Shown piece after piece: positions 1-7,845 of a DNA stretch of 64,000 nucleotides (position 1 is its first letter; each line of letters starts with the position of its first letter). A program made the translations under genes and the position numbers. The notes under the pieces were generated by a model, which saw nothing but the letters and a program-made list of their open reading frames with translations, was not told where the DNA came from and ran no database searches. This stretch comes from Rugamonas apoptosis (GTDB lineage: Bacteria; Pseudomonadota; Gammaproteobacteria; Burkholderiales; Burkholderiaceae_D), in contig NZ_JACEZU010000005.1 in the NCBI RefSeq assembly GCF_014042355.1, positions 310,001 to 374,000 of the forward strand, written 5' to 3'.

Positions 1-1267
1 CGTAATTGCCGGCGCCGAACGAGGCGCCGATCACCACCGTGATGCGCGGCACGCGGATATTGGCCACCGCCTGGATCATCTTCGAGCCGTGCTTGACGAT
101 GCCGCCCTGCTCGCTCTCGCTGCCGACCATGAAGCCGGTGGTATTCATCAGGAACACCAGCGGAATGGCCGCCTGGTCGCACAACTGCATGAACTGCCCG
201 GCCTTGGCCGCGCCATGGGCAGTGATGGGGCCGTTGTTGCCGACGATGCCCACCGCCATGCCATGAATGGTGGCGCGTCCGCAAACGGTGTGGGCGTCGT
301 ATTCGTCCTTGAAATCGAGGAAATCGCTGCCGTCCACCAGCCGCGCGATCACTTCGCGGCAATCGTAAGGTTTGCGGTAATCGACTGGGACCAGCCCGCA
401 CAGTTCCTCGGCGTCGTACAAGGGCTTACGCACTTCCGCCGCCGGTGCGGCTGGCCGGTCCTTGTTCCAGTCCAGGCTGCGCACGATGTCGCGTGCGATG
501 CGGATCGCGTCCGCGTCGTCCTCGGCCAGGAATTCGCTGGTGCCGGCCACCTGGCAGTGCATCTCGGCGCCGCCCAGGTCTTCATCCTTCGCCACTTCGC
601 CGGTGGCCGCCAGCAGCAGCGGCGGCCCGGCCAGGAACACCTTGGCGCGCTTGCGCACCATGACCACGTAGTCGGACAGGCCAGGTATGTAGGCGCCGCC
701 GGCCGTGCTGGATCCATGCACCACCGTGATCTGGGGGATGCCGGCCGCCGACAAACGGGCCTGGTTGGCGAAAATCCGCCCGCCATCCGTGAAGATTTCG
801 GCCTGGTACAGCAGGTTGGCGCCGCCCGATTCGATCATCGAGATCAGCGGCAGCTTCTGGGCCAGCGCGATCTCCTGCATGCGCAGCGTCTTGCGCATGC
901 CCCACGGCGTGACGGTGCCGCCCTTGATGGCGCTATTGGAGGCGTTCAGCATCACCCGCGCCCCGCCCACGTAGCCGATGCCGCAGATGGTATTGCCGCC
1001 CGCCAGCGAGCCGTCCTTGTCGTCGTGCTGGCGCAAGCCGGCCAGCGAGGCGATTTCCAGGAACGGCGAACCGCGGTCGAGCATCAGGTTGATGCGCTCG
1101 CGCGGGGTGAGCTGGCCACGCTGGTGGAACTGCGGCTGGCGCGCGGCTTCGGTGGCGCGCACCATGTCCTCGGCCGCGCGCACTTCGGCCAGCGCCGCCA
1201 GCATGTCCTCGCGCTGGCGCGCGTAGCTGTCCGATTGCGGGTCGAGCTGCGATTCGATGATGGCCAT
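1..1267 (-). CDS. Acyl-CoA carboxylase beta (carboxyltransferase) subunit, AtuC/MccB-like, 3' end outside window
   Basis: This is the biotin-dependent carboxyltransferase half of an acyl-CoA carboxylase, which would move carboxyl from carboxybiotin to an acyl-CoA in the cytoplasm with a separate biotin-carboxylase subunit (not in the window). About 422 N-terminal codons are visible of a family length near 535; the rest lies before base 1. Visible carboxyltransferase signatures are LDRGSPFLEI near residue 60, SGGANLL near 145, HGSSTAGGAYIPGLSD and the AGPPLLLAATGEV loop. The stretch after SGGANLL is short, as I remember it for geranyl-CoA carboxylase (AtuC), and lacks the longer loop of 3-methylcrotonyl-CoA carboxylase. 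ATG at 1267 follows the stop of the upstream dehydrogenase by one base, so the two are probably translationally coupled. The exact substrate cannot be read from the sequence. Confidence 0.9.
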   Translation of the reverse strand, partial: MAIIESQLDPQSDSYARQREDMLAALAEVRAAEDMVRATEAARQPQFHQRGQLTPRERINLMLDRGSPFLEIASLAGLRQHDDKDGSLAGGNTICGIGYVGGARVMLNASNSAIKGGTVTPWGMRKTLRMQEIALAQKLPLISMIESGGANLLYQAEIFTDGGRIFANQARLSAAGIPQITVVHGSSTAGGAYIPGLSDYVVMVRKRAKVFLAGPPLLLAATGEVAKDEDLGGAEMHCQVAGTSEFLAEDDADAIRIARDIVRSLDWNKDRPAAPAAEVRKPLYDAEELCGLVPVDYRKPYDCREVIARLVDGSDFLDFKDEYDAHTVCGRATIHGMAVGIVGNNGPITAHGAAKAGQFMQLCDQAAIPLVFLMNTTGFMVGSESEQGGIVKHGSKMIQAVANIRVPRITVVIGASFGAGNY

Positions 1268-1268
1268 A

Positions 1269-2438
1269 TCAGGCTCCGCGCTTGCCCGGCAAAGTGCCCA
1301 TCAGCTTGGCGATAATGCCCAGCATGACTTCGTCCGCACCGCCGCCGATGGAGGTCAGGCGGTAGTCGCGGTACAGGCGCGATGGCAGCGATTCCCACGT
1401 GTAGCCCATACCGCCCCAGTATTGCAGGCAGGCGTCCGTCACTTCGCGCGACAGACGGCCCGCTTTCAGCTTACACATGGAAGCCAGCTTGACCACTTCC
1501 AGGCTGTCCGGATTGGCGTGGTACAGCGTGCCGGTGCGGTAGATCAGCGCCCGCAGCGCTTCGATTTCCGTTTGCAGCTCGCCCAGGCGGAAGTGGATCA
1601 CCTGGTTGTCGAGCAGCGGGCCGCCGAACGCCTTACGCTCGCGGGTATAGTCGATGGTGGTCTGCACCAGCTTTTCCAGCCCCTTGACGCACATGGCGGC
1701 GCCGAACATACGCTCCTCCTGGAACTGCTGCATCTGCATCTGGAAGCCGGCGCCTTCCTGGCCGATCAGGTAGCGCTGGGGCACACGCACGTCGTCGAAG
1801 AACAATTGCGCCGTGTCGGACGACCACATGCCCAGCTTGTCGACCTTCCTGGCGCGCTGCACGCCTGGTGTATTCATGGGCACCACGATCAGCGACTTGT
1901 TCTTGTGCGGCGCGCCGTCCGAGGTATTGGCCAGCAGGCAGATCCAGTCCGACTGCATGCCATTGGTGATCCACATCTTGGTGCCGTTGATGATGTAATC
2001 GCCGCCATCCTTGCGGGCCGTGGTCTTCACGCCCGACACGTCCGAGCCGGCACCCGGCTCGCTCACGCCGATGGACGCCACCAGTTCGCCGCTGATGGAC
2101 GGCACCAGGAATTCACGCCGCAGTTCGTCCGAGCCGAAGCGGGCCAGCGCCGGGGTGGCCATGTCGGTCTGCACGCCGATCGCCATCGGCACGCCGCCGC
2201 AGTCGATGCGGCCCAACTCCTCCGCGAAAGCGATGGAGTAGCTGTAGTCCAGCCCCATGCCGCCGTATTCGACCGGCTTGGTGATGCCCAGCAGGCCCAA
2301 TGCGCCCAGCTTCTTGAACAGGGCGCGGGCGGGGAAGATCTTTTCCGCTTCCCACTCGTTCACGTGGGGATTGATTTCCTGGTCGACGAACTTGGCCACG
2401 GTCTGGCGCAAATCGGCGTGTTCTCTGCTCTCAAACAT
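1269..2438 (-). CDS. Acyl-CoA dehydrogenase, citronellyl-CoA dehydrogenase (AtuD)-like
   Basis: Flavin-dependent acyl-CoA dehydrogenase of 389 residues that introduces a 2,3 double bond into an acyl-CoA. The full three-domain fold is present: the N-terminal helical part with GVPMAIGVQTDMATPAL, the beta domain with GVSEPGAGSDVSG and WITNGMQSDW, and the C-terminal FAD-binding part with RERKAFGGPLLDNQ, LQYWGGMGYTWE and SIGGGADEVM. The residue at the MCAD catalytic position is Gly, and a Glu lies in FQEERMFG, as in isovaleryl-/long-chain-type enzymes. The start is ATG 2438 because GAGGAG lies just upstream; the upstream in-frame codons (2459) have no ribosome site. It sits between an SDR and a carboxylase beta subunit, matching an acyclic-terpenoid or methyl-branched acyl-CoA route (desaturate, then carboxylate). 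That pathway assignment is inference. Confidence 0.9.
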   Translation of the reverse strand: MFESREHADLRQTVAKFVDQEINPHVNEWEAEKIFPARALFKKLGALGLLGITKPVEYGGMGLDYSYSIAFAEELGRIDCGGVPMAIGVQTDMATPALARFGSDELRREFLVPSISGELVASIGVSEPGAGSDVSGVKTTARKDGGDYIINGTKMWITNGMQSDWICLLANTSDGAPHKNKSLIVVPMNTPGVQRARKVDKLGMWSSDTAQLFFDDVRVPQRYLIGQEGAGFQMQMQQFQEERMFGAAMCVKGLEKLVQTTIDYTRERKAFGGPLLDNQVIHFRLGELQTEIEALRALIYRTGTLYHANPDSLEVVKLASMCKLKAGRLSREVTDACLQYWGGMGYTWESLPSRLYRDYRLTSIGGGADEVMLGIIAKLMGTLPGKRGA

Positions 2439-2499
2439 GGAACGTCTCCTCAAATTCAATAATGGGACAGCGCTATGGGACAGGATCGATTCGATAGGG

Positions 2500-3354
2500 T
2501 CAAACCAGCACGCCGGCCGGCGGGGTCCAATCTTCGGGCACGAACAGGTCGGCCTGCAGGCCGCCGTCGCCCTCCACCGTGCGGTAGGGGCGCAGGTCCG
2601 TCACGCCATGGGAAATCAGCACTTCATCGTCCATGAAGTGGCGGCCGGTCGTGCTGCGCGCCGGCTGGTTCAGGATGTGCCAGGCCGCGTCGGCCATGAT
2701 CTCGGGCTTGCGGCTGCGCGCCGCGCCGGATGGCGACAGCAGGTTGCGCACCGCCGCCGTGAAGATCATGGTGCGCGGCCACAGCGTGTTAAACGCGATG
2801 CCGTCTTCGCGGAATTCCTCTGCCATCGCCATCGCGTACATGCTCATCGCGTACTTGGCCATGGCGTAGGCGGGAAATGGCGCGAACCATGCGGGCACCA
2901 GATTGAGCGGAGGCGACATGTTGAGCACATGGGGGTTGTCCGACTCGCGCAAATGGGGCACGCACGCGCGGCTGACCATGTAGGTGCCGCGCGCATTGAT
3001 GTTATGCATCAAATCGTAGCGCTTGGGATCAAGCGCCAGCGTACGCGCCAGGCTGATGGCCGACGCGTTGTTTACACAGATATCGATACCGCCAAAGCGG
3101 TCCACCGTCTGTTCTACGGCGGCGGCTATCTGTTCTTCGTCACGGATATCGCACGCTATCGCCAGCGCGCGTCCGCCTGCCTGTTCAATTTCCTCGGCCG
3201 CCGTGTAGATGGTGCCGGGCAGCGTGGGATGGGGTTCCGTGGTCTTGGCCACCACCGCAACATTGGCGCCATCGCGCGCGGCGCGCAATGCCAACGCCAG
3301 GCCGATACCGCGCGAGGCGCCGGTGATGAACAGGGTTTTACCTTTCAGGCTCAT
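2500..3354 (-). CDS. SDR-family oxidoreductase, AtuG/HSDL2-like
   Basis: Short-chain dehydrogenase of 284 residues. The NAD(P)-binding TGASRGIGLA is at residues 10-19, the structural NNAS near 92, the catalytic Ser in LNMSPPLN and the catalytic Tyr/Lys in YAMAK. The long insertion after the first strand (TTEPHPTLPGTIYTAAEEIE) is typical of the HSDL2/AtuG subgroup associated with acyl-CoA catabolic clusters. The preceding BKACE gene ends about 50 bases upstream and the acyl-CoA dehydrogenase follows after about 60 bases, so all are likely co-transcribed. A 3-hydroxyacyl or alcohol oxidation step in the same pathway is the likely role; the substrate is unknown. Confidence 0.88.
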   Translation of the reverse strand: MSLKGKTLFITGASRGIGLALALRAARDGANVAVVAKTTEPHPTLPGTIYTAAEEIEQAGGRALAIACDIRDEEQIAAAVEQTVDRFGGIDICVNNASAISLARTLALDPKRYDLMHNINARGTYMVSRACVPHLRESDNPHVLNMSPPLNLVPAWFAPFPAYAMAKYAMSMYAMAMAEEFREDGIAFNTLWPRTMIFTAAVRNLLSPSGAARSRKPEIMADAAWHILNQPARSTTGRHFMDDEVLISHGVTDLRPYRTVEGDGGLQADLFVPEDWTPPAGVLV

Positions 3355-3405
3355 GACGTTTTCCTCGTGGGTGGCTCAGGGTGGATTAGTGTGAATTAGT
3401 GTGAA

Positions 3406-4266
3406 TTAATGGGCGGCCAGCATGGCGCGCGCTTCGGCCGGCGTGGCGATCTCGCGGCCGGCGGCGCGGGCGGTGGCCACCAGCGCCTCGATCAGTTGTC
3501 CGTTGCCGCTGGCCTTGGCGCCGTCGGGCAGGTAGAAGGTGTCTTCCAGGCCGGTACGCAAATGGCCGCCCAGTTCCGCGATACGGCGGTGCAGCGGCCA
3601 TACTTCCTCGCGGCCGATGACGATGCCCTGCCACTGCGCGCCGGACGGGATGTATTTCATCAGCACTTGCAGCAGGTCGGCGTCGGCCGGCATGCCGGAG
3701 GCCACGCCCATCACCAGCGATACGTGCAGCGGGTCCCGCAGCAGGCCGGCCGCGCGCAGCATGGCAATCGAGCGCAGAATGCCGACATCGAAGCATTCGC
3801 ATTCCGGGATCACGCCGTTATCGTGCATCACCTTGAGGAAGGCGGCGATCTTCTCGACCGGGTTATCGAACAGCATGGGCGGCCAGGCCCAGGCGCCGGC
3901 CGACGTGGTTTTCAGATAATTGAGGCTGCCCGCGTTCATGGCCGCCATCTCGGGCTTGCAGCGCTCCAGGCAGGCCACCGGCCCGGCGATGTCGCGCCCC
4001 ACCACGCCGGTGGAAAAATTGAGGATCACGCCGGGGCAGGCTTCGCGGATGGCTTGCGCGATGTGTTCGACCACGTCCGGCTCCCAGGTCGGCAGATGGC
4101 CTTTGCCTGGCTGCTGGTTGCGGAAGTGGACGTGCATGATGGAGGCGCCGGCGTTGTAGGCGTCGCGCGCGGAACGGGCCATTTCGTCGGCCGTCACGGG
4201 CACTGGATGCTGTTTGGGATCGGTCAGCACGCCCGTCAGGCTGCAGGTCACGATTGCTTTGTTCAT
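3406..4266 (-). CDS. Beta-keto acid cleavage enzyme (BKACE, former DUF849)
   Basis: Zinc enzyme of 286 residues of the 3-keto-5-aminohexanoate cleavage enzyme family, which condenses a beta-keto acid with acetyl-CoA to give acetoacetate and a new acyl-CoA. The metal-binding HVH is in SIMHVHFRNQ (residues about 44-53), followed by FSTGVVGRD, EMAAMNAGSLNYLK, IPECECFDVG and GLEDTFYLPDG, all in the expected order. ATG 4266 is chosen over upstream in-frame codons because GAGGAG precedes it by 10 bases and it matches the family N-terminus (MNKAIVTCSLTG). It is the first gene after a promoter/operator at 4344-4372. The family has many specificities (carnitine-derived, lysine-derived, branched keto acids) and the one used here is unknown. 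Confidence 0.92.
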   Translation of the reverse strand: MNKAIVTCSLTGVLTDPKQHPVPVTADEMARSARDAYNAGASIMHVHFRNQQPGKGHLPTWEPDVVEHIAQAIREACPGVILNFSTGVVGRDIAGPVACLERCKPEMAAMNAGSLNYLKTTSAGAWAWPPMLFDNPVEKIAAFLKVMHDNGVIPECECFDVGILRSIAMLRAAGLLRDPLHVSLVMGVASGMPADADLLQVLMKYIPSGAQWQGIVIGREEVWPLHRRIAELGGHLRTGLEDTFYLPDGAKASGNGQLIEALVATARAAGREIATPAEARAMLAAH

Positions 4267-4343
4267 CGACTGGCCACTCCTCGCAAATATGCGCAAATAC
4301 GCACCGATACCTATGCGGCGCCACACGGCACCATCTGCGAACG

Positions 4344-4372
4344 ATAGTACACACGATTAGACAGTGTGTCTA
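4344..4372 (-). promoter_or_regulatory. Sigma70-type promoter with palindromic operator before the BKACE unit
   Basis: Read on the minus strand there is a -35 TAGACA (4367-4372), a 17-base spacer, and a -10 TACTAT (4344-4349). The -35 is also the left half of a perfect 6-3-6 palindrome, TAGACA-CAC-TGTCTA (4358-4372), so a repressor bound here would block polymerase. It is placed directly after the terminator of the upstream unit and about 80 bases before the BKACE start. The regulator is not identified; a TetR- or GntR-type acyl-CoA sensor would be usual. Confidence 0.55.
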
Positions 4373-4400
4373 GATTTGTCGTCCATCAATGAAAAGATAG

Positions 4401-4438
4401 CCGTAAAAACAACACGGGGCCGCATAATGGCGGCCCCG
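4401..4438 (-). terminator. Intrinsic terminator after the hydratase/dehydrogenase gene
   Basis: A perfect 9-bp GC stem (4415-4423 with 4430-4438, 6-base loop) is followed on the minus strand by TGTTGTTTTTACGG. It lies about 40 bases after the stop of the gene ending at 4481 and separates the two acyl-CoA catabolic units. Confidence 0.8.
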
Positions 4439-4480
4439 GATGGGTACTGACAGCCCCATGGCGGGGCCGTGTATGCGCTG

Positions 4481-6604
4481 TTAGCGGCTGTAGAACGTGC
4501 GGCCGCTGTCTGCCATCGTCTTCAACAGCGCCGGCGGCGTGTAGCGTTCACCGAATTGACCCGCCAACGCCTCGCACTGGCCGATAAAGGCCGCGATGCC
4601 GGTGCTGTGGATATGGCCGATGGTGCCGCCACGGCACGGTGGGAAGCCCCAGCCCAGGATGGCGCCGATGTCGGCATCACGCGCCGTCGTCAACACACCC
4701 TCCTCCATGCAGCGCACCGTCTCCACCGCCTGCACGGCGATCAGGCGCTGCACCAGCACGTCCACGTCCGGCTGCTGCGCCGCTGGCGGGAACAGCTCCG
4801 CCAGTCCCTGCCACAGCGACTTCTTGCCGCCTTCGGGATAATCGTAGAACCCCTGGCCCGCCTTCTTGCCGATGCGGCCCAGCGCCACGATGCGCTGCGC
4901 CACTTCCAGGCCGGGACGGGGACGATACGCGTCTCCTAAATCCGCCGCCGTCTGCTTCTCGATCTTGACCAGCAGTTCGGCCGACACTTCATCCGTCAGC
5001 GCCAGCGGGCCAACAGGCATGCCCGCTTGCAGGCCCGCGTTCTCGATCAGTGCCGGACGCACGCCCTCCTTCAGCATCTGCAAGCCTTCCATCACATAGG
5101 TCGAGAACACGCGGCTGGTGTAGAAGCCGCGCGCGTCGTTGACCACGATGGGCGTCATGCCGACGGCGGCGATGTAGTCCAGCGAACGGGCCAGCGTGGC
5201 GTCGCTGGTGCCTTTGCCAAGGATGACTTCCACCAGCGGCATCTTGTCCACCGGCGAGAAGAAATGCAGGCCGATGAAGTTGGCTGGACGGGCACTCGCT
5301 TCAGCCAGGCCGGTGATCGGCAGGGTCGACGTGTTGGAGGCGAAAATCGCGTCCGGCGCCAGCACGGCTTCGCTCTTGCGGGTCACGTCAGCCTTGATGG
5401 CGCGGTCCTCGAACACGGCCTCGATCACCATCTCGGCGCCATCCAGCGCCGCGTAGTCGGTGGTGGGCACGATGCGTTCCAGCAGCGCGGCCGCCTTCTC
5501 CGGCGTGATCTGGCCACGCGCGGCCTGCTTTTCCAGCAGCTTGCGGCTGTAGTCCTTGCCCCGTTCGGCCGCTTCCTGCGACGTATCGAGCAGCACGGCG
5601 GTCATGCCCGCCTTGGCCGTCACATAGGCGATACCGGCGCCCATCATGCCCGCGCCCAGGATGCCAACCCGGCTGTAACGCTGCTTGGGCACGTCGGCTG
5701 GACGGGCGGCCAGCTTGTTGGCCTCGTTCATACCGAAGAACAGGCTGCGGATCATGTTCTTGGCCTGCGGGCTCAGGACGGCGTGCACAAAGTAGCGCGC
5801 TTCCGTCTTCAAGCCCGTATCGAGGTCGGTGATCAGCCCTTCGTACACGCACGACAGGATGTGCTCCGGCGCCGGGTAGTTACCGTAGGTTTTGGCGCGC
5901 AGCATGGCATTGGCGGCCATGATCAACTGCTGCACGGCCGGGCTGTTGATGGCGCCGCCGGGAATCTTGTAGCCTTTCACGTCCCATGGCTGCTGCACGG
6001 GGCCGGTCTGCGCCAGCAGCCAGTCGCGCGCCGCCTGCACTTCCGTACCAGCCGCCACCACCGCGTTCAGGATACCCAGCTTGAGGGCGTCGGCCGCTTT
6101 CAGGCGCTTCCCTTCCAGCAGCAGCGGCAGCGCGTTCTGCACGCCGATCAAACGCGGCAGGCGCTGGGTGCCGCCGCCGCCCGGCAGCAGGCCAAGCGTC
6201 ACTTCAGGCAGGCCGAAACGTGCCGACGGCTTGTCGGCCGCCACGCGGTAGTGGCCGCACAGGGCCACTTCCAGGCCGCCACCCAAGGTGGTGCCGGGCA
6301 GCGCCATGGCCACCGGCTTGCCGCAGCTTTCCAGCTTGCGCAGGGCTTTATGCAGGTCCGTGGTGCGGGCGAACAGTTCGGGCGCCGCGTCGGCCGATTG
6401 CAGCCATTCCAGGTCACCGCCGGCGATGAAGTCCGCCTTGGCCGACGTCATCAGGATCGCCTTGACGGCGGGATCGCTCACCGCGCGCTCGATGGCGGCA
6501 AACAGCGCCGCGCAGCTTTCGCCGTTGATGACGTTCTGGCTGCGGCCCGGCATGTTCCAGCTCAGCGTCGCGATGCCCTGGGCGTCGAGTTCAAAATCAA
6601 TCAT
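4481..6604 (-). CDS. Fused enoyl-CoA hydratase / 3-hydroxyacyl-CoA dehydrogenase (FadJ/FadB-like)
   Basis: Bifunctional beta-oxidation protein of 707 residues. The N-terminal crotonase domain (1-190) has the oxyanion pieces FIAGGDLEWL and TTLGGGLEVALCGH and the catalytic region LPEVTLGLLPGGGGTQRLPR. The dehydrogenase part begins near residue 312 with the NAD site GILGAGMMGAGIA, then NTSTLPITG, the catalytic His in GLHFFSPVDKMPLVE, and the C-terminal domain (GKKAGQGFYDY, GWGFPPCRGG). ATG 6604 is preferred because AAGGAG lies 6 bases before it; the earlier in-frame ATG at 6628 overlaps the thiolase and has no ribosome site. The thiolase stop is 10 bases upstream, so together they complete a beta-oxidation cycle. 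Confidence 0.93.
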   Translation of the reverse strand: MIDFELDAQGIATLSWNMPGRSQNVINGESCAALFAAIERAVSDPAVKAILMTSAKADFIAGGDLEWLQSADAAPELFARTTDLHKALRKLESCGKPVAMALPGTTLGGGLEVALCGHYRVAADKPSARFGLPEVTLGLLPGGGGTQRLPRLIGVQNALPLLLEGKRLKAADALKLGILNAVVAAGTEVQAARDWLLAQTGPVQQPWDVKGYKIPGGAINSPAVQQLIMAANAMLRAKTYGNYPAPEHILSCVYEGLITDLDTGLKTEARYFVHAVLSPQAKNMIRSLFFGMNEANKLAARPADVPKQRYSRVGILGAGMMGAGIAYVTAKAGMTAVLLDTSQEAAERGKDYSRKLLEKQAARGQITPEKAAALLERIVPTTDYAALDGAEMVIEAVFEDRAIKADVTRKSEAVLAPDAIFASNTSTLPITGLAEASARPANFIGLHFFSPVDKMPLVEVILGKGTSDATLARSLDYIAAVGMTPIVVNDARGFYTSRVFSTYVMEGLQMLKEGVRPALIENAGLQAGMPVGPLALTDEVSAELLVKIEKQTAADLGDAYRPRPGLEVAQRIVALGRIGKKAGQGFYDYPEGGKKSLWQGLAELFPPAAQQPDVDVLVQRLIAVQAVETVRCMEEGVLTTARDADIGAILGWGFPPCRGGTIGHIHSTGIAAFIGQCEALAGQFGERYTPPALLKTMADSGRTFYSR

Positions 6605-6614
6605 GCCGCTCTCC

Positions 6615-7820
6615 TTAAATCCGTTCAATGATGGTGGCGATGCCCATGCCCGCGCCCACGCACAGGGTGGCGAGGCCGGTGTTCAGGTCGCGCCGTTCCA
6701 GTTCGTCGAGCAGGATACCCAGGATCATGGCGCCGGTGGCGCCCAGCGGGTGGCCCATGGCGATCGCGCCGCCGTTCACGTTCATGCGGTCGTGCGGCAC
6801 GTTCATCACCTGCATGAAGCGCAGCACCACGGCGGCGAATGCCTCGTTCAACTCGAACAGGTCGATGTCGGAGGCCTGCATGCCGGCGCGCTTGAGCGCC
6901 TTCTCGGCCGCGTAGCTCGGACCGGTCAGCATGATGGATGGCTCGGAGCCGATGGTGGCGAACGAGCGGATACGGGCGCGCGGCTTGAGGCCGGAACGGG
7001 CGCCCGCTTCGGCGCTGCCGAACAGCACGGCGGCCGCACCATCCACGATACCGGAGCTGTTGCCCGCGTGGTGCACGTGGTTGATGCGTTCCATCTCAGG
7101 ATAGCGCTGGCGGATCACGGAATCGAAGCCGAACTTCTCACCCATGTCGGCGAACGATGGCTTGAGCGCGCCCAGCGATTCGATGCTGGTCTGCGGGCGG
7201 ATGGTTTCATCGCGGTCCAGCACTAGCAGGCCGTTGATGTCGCGCACGGGCGCGATGGAGCCGGCAAACCAGCCCGCGTCCACGGCGCGCTGAGCGCGGC
7301 GGTGGCTTTCCACGGCGTAGGCGTCAACATCGGCGCGCGAGTAGCCCCACAGCGTGGCGATCACGTCGGCCGAAATGCCTTGCGGGACGAAGTAGCCGGG
7401 CATGGCGCAGCGCGGGTCCACGGCCCAGGCGCCGCCGTCGGCGCCCATGGGCACGCGCGACATGGCTTCCACGCCGCCGCCGACCGCCATATCGGCCTGG
7501 CCGGACATGACCAGCGCGGCCGCCATATTGCACGCTTCCAGGCCCGAGGCGCAGAAGCGGTTGACCTGCACGCCCGACACGCTCTGGTCGTAGCCGGCCG
7601 CCAGCGTGGCCACGCGGCCTATGCAGGCCCCCTGCTCGCCCACGGGCGTCACGCAGCCCAGGATCACGTCGTCCACCTGGGCCGTATCGAGTTCGTTACG
7701 GTCGCGCAGCGCACGCAGCGCCGTCGCCGCCAGTTCCACCGGCGTGGTGCCGTGCAGCGAGCCGTCCTTCTTGCCTTTGCCGCGCGGGGTGCGCACGGCG
7801 TCGTAGATGTACGCTTCCAT
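6615..7820 (-). CDS. Acetyl-CoA C-acyltransferase (thiolase)
   Basis: Thiolase of 401 residues that cleaves 3-ketoacyl-CoA with CoA to acetyl-CoA and a shortened acyl-CoA. The nucleophilic Cys lies in VNRFCASGLEA (near residue 90), the catalytic His in GGAIAMGHPLGATGA (near 355) and the second Cys in LCVGAGMG (near 387). NEAFAAV and the HHAGNSSGIVDGAAA region are also typical. It sits 25 bases after the acyl-CoA dehydrogenase (7846-8982) and 10 bases before the hydratase/dehydrogenase, giving a dehydrogenase-thiolase-hydratase/dehydrogenase operon. Confidence 0.95.
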   Translation of the reverse strand: MEAYIYDAVRTPRGKGKKDGSLHGTTPVELAATALRALRDRNELDTAQVDDVILGCVTPVGEQGACIGRVATLAAGYDQSVSGVQVNRFCASGLEACNMAAALVMSGQADMAVGGGVEAMSRVPMGADGGAWAVDPRCAMPGYFVPQGISADVIATLWGYSRADVDAYAVESHRRAQRAVDAGWFAGSIAPVRDINGLLVLDRDETIRPQTSIESLGALKPSFADMGEKFGFDSVIRQRYPEMERINHVHHAGNSSGIVDGAAAVLFGSAEAGARSGLKPRARIRSFATIGSEPSIMLTGPSYAAEKALKRAGMQASDIDLFELNEAFAAVVLRFMQVMNVPHDRMNVNGGAIAMGHPLGATGAMILGILLDELERRDLNTGLATLCVGAGMGIATIIERI

Positions 7821-7845
7821 GTCGTCGGTCCTTGCGGTTGGAAGG

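Noticed and set aside
6605-6628. Upstream ATG of the hydratase/dehydrogenase gene
   Set aside because: It overlaps the thiolase end, lacks a ribosome site, and the next ATG at 6604 has AAGGAG at good spacing.
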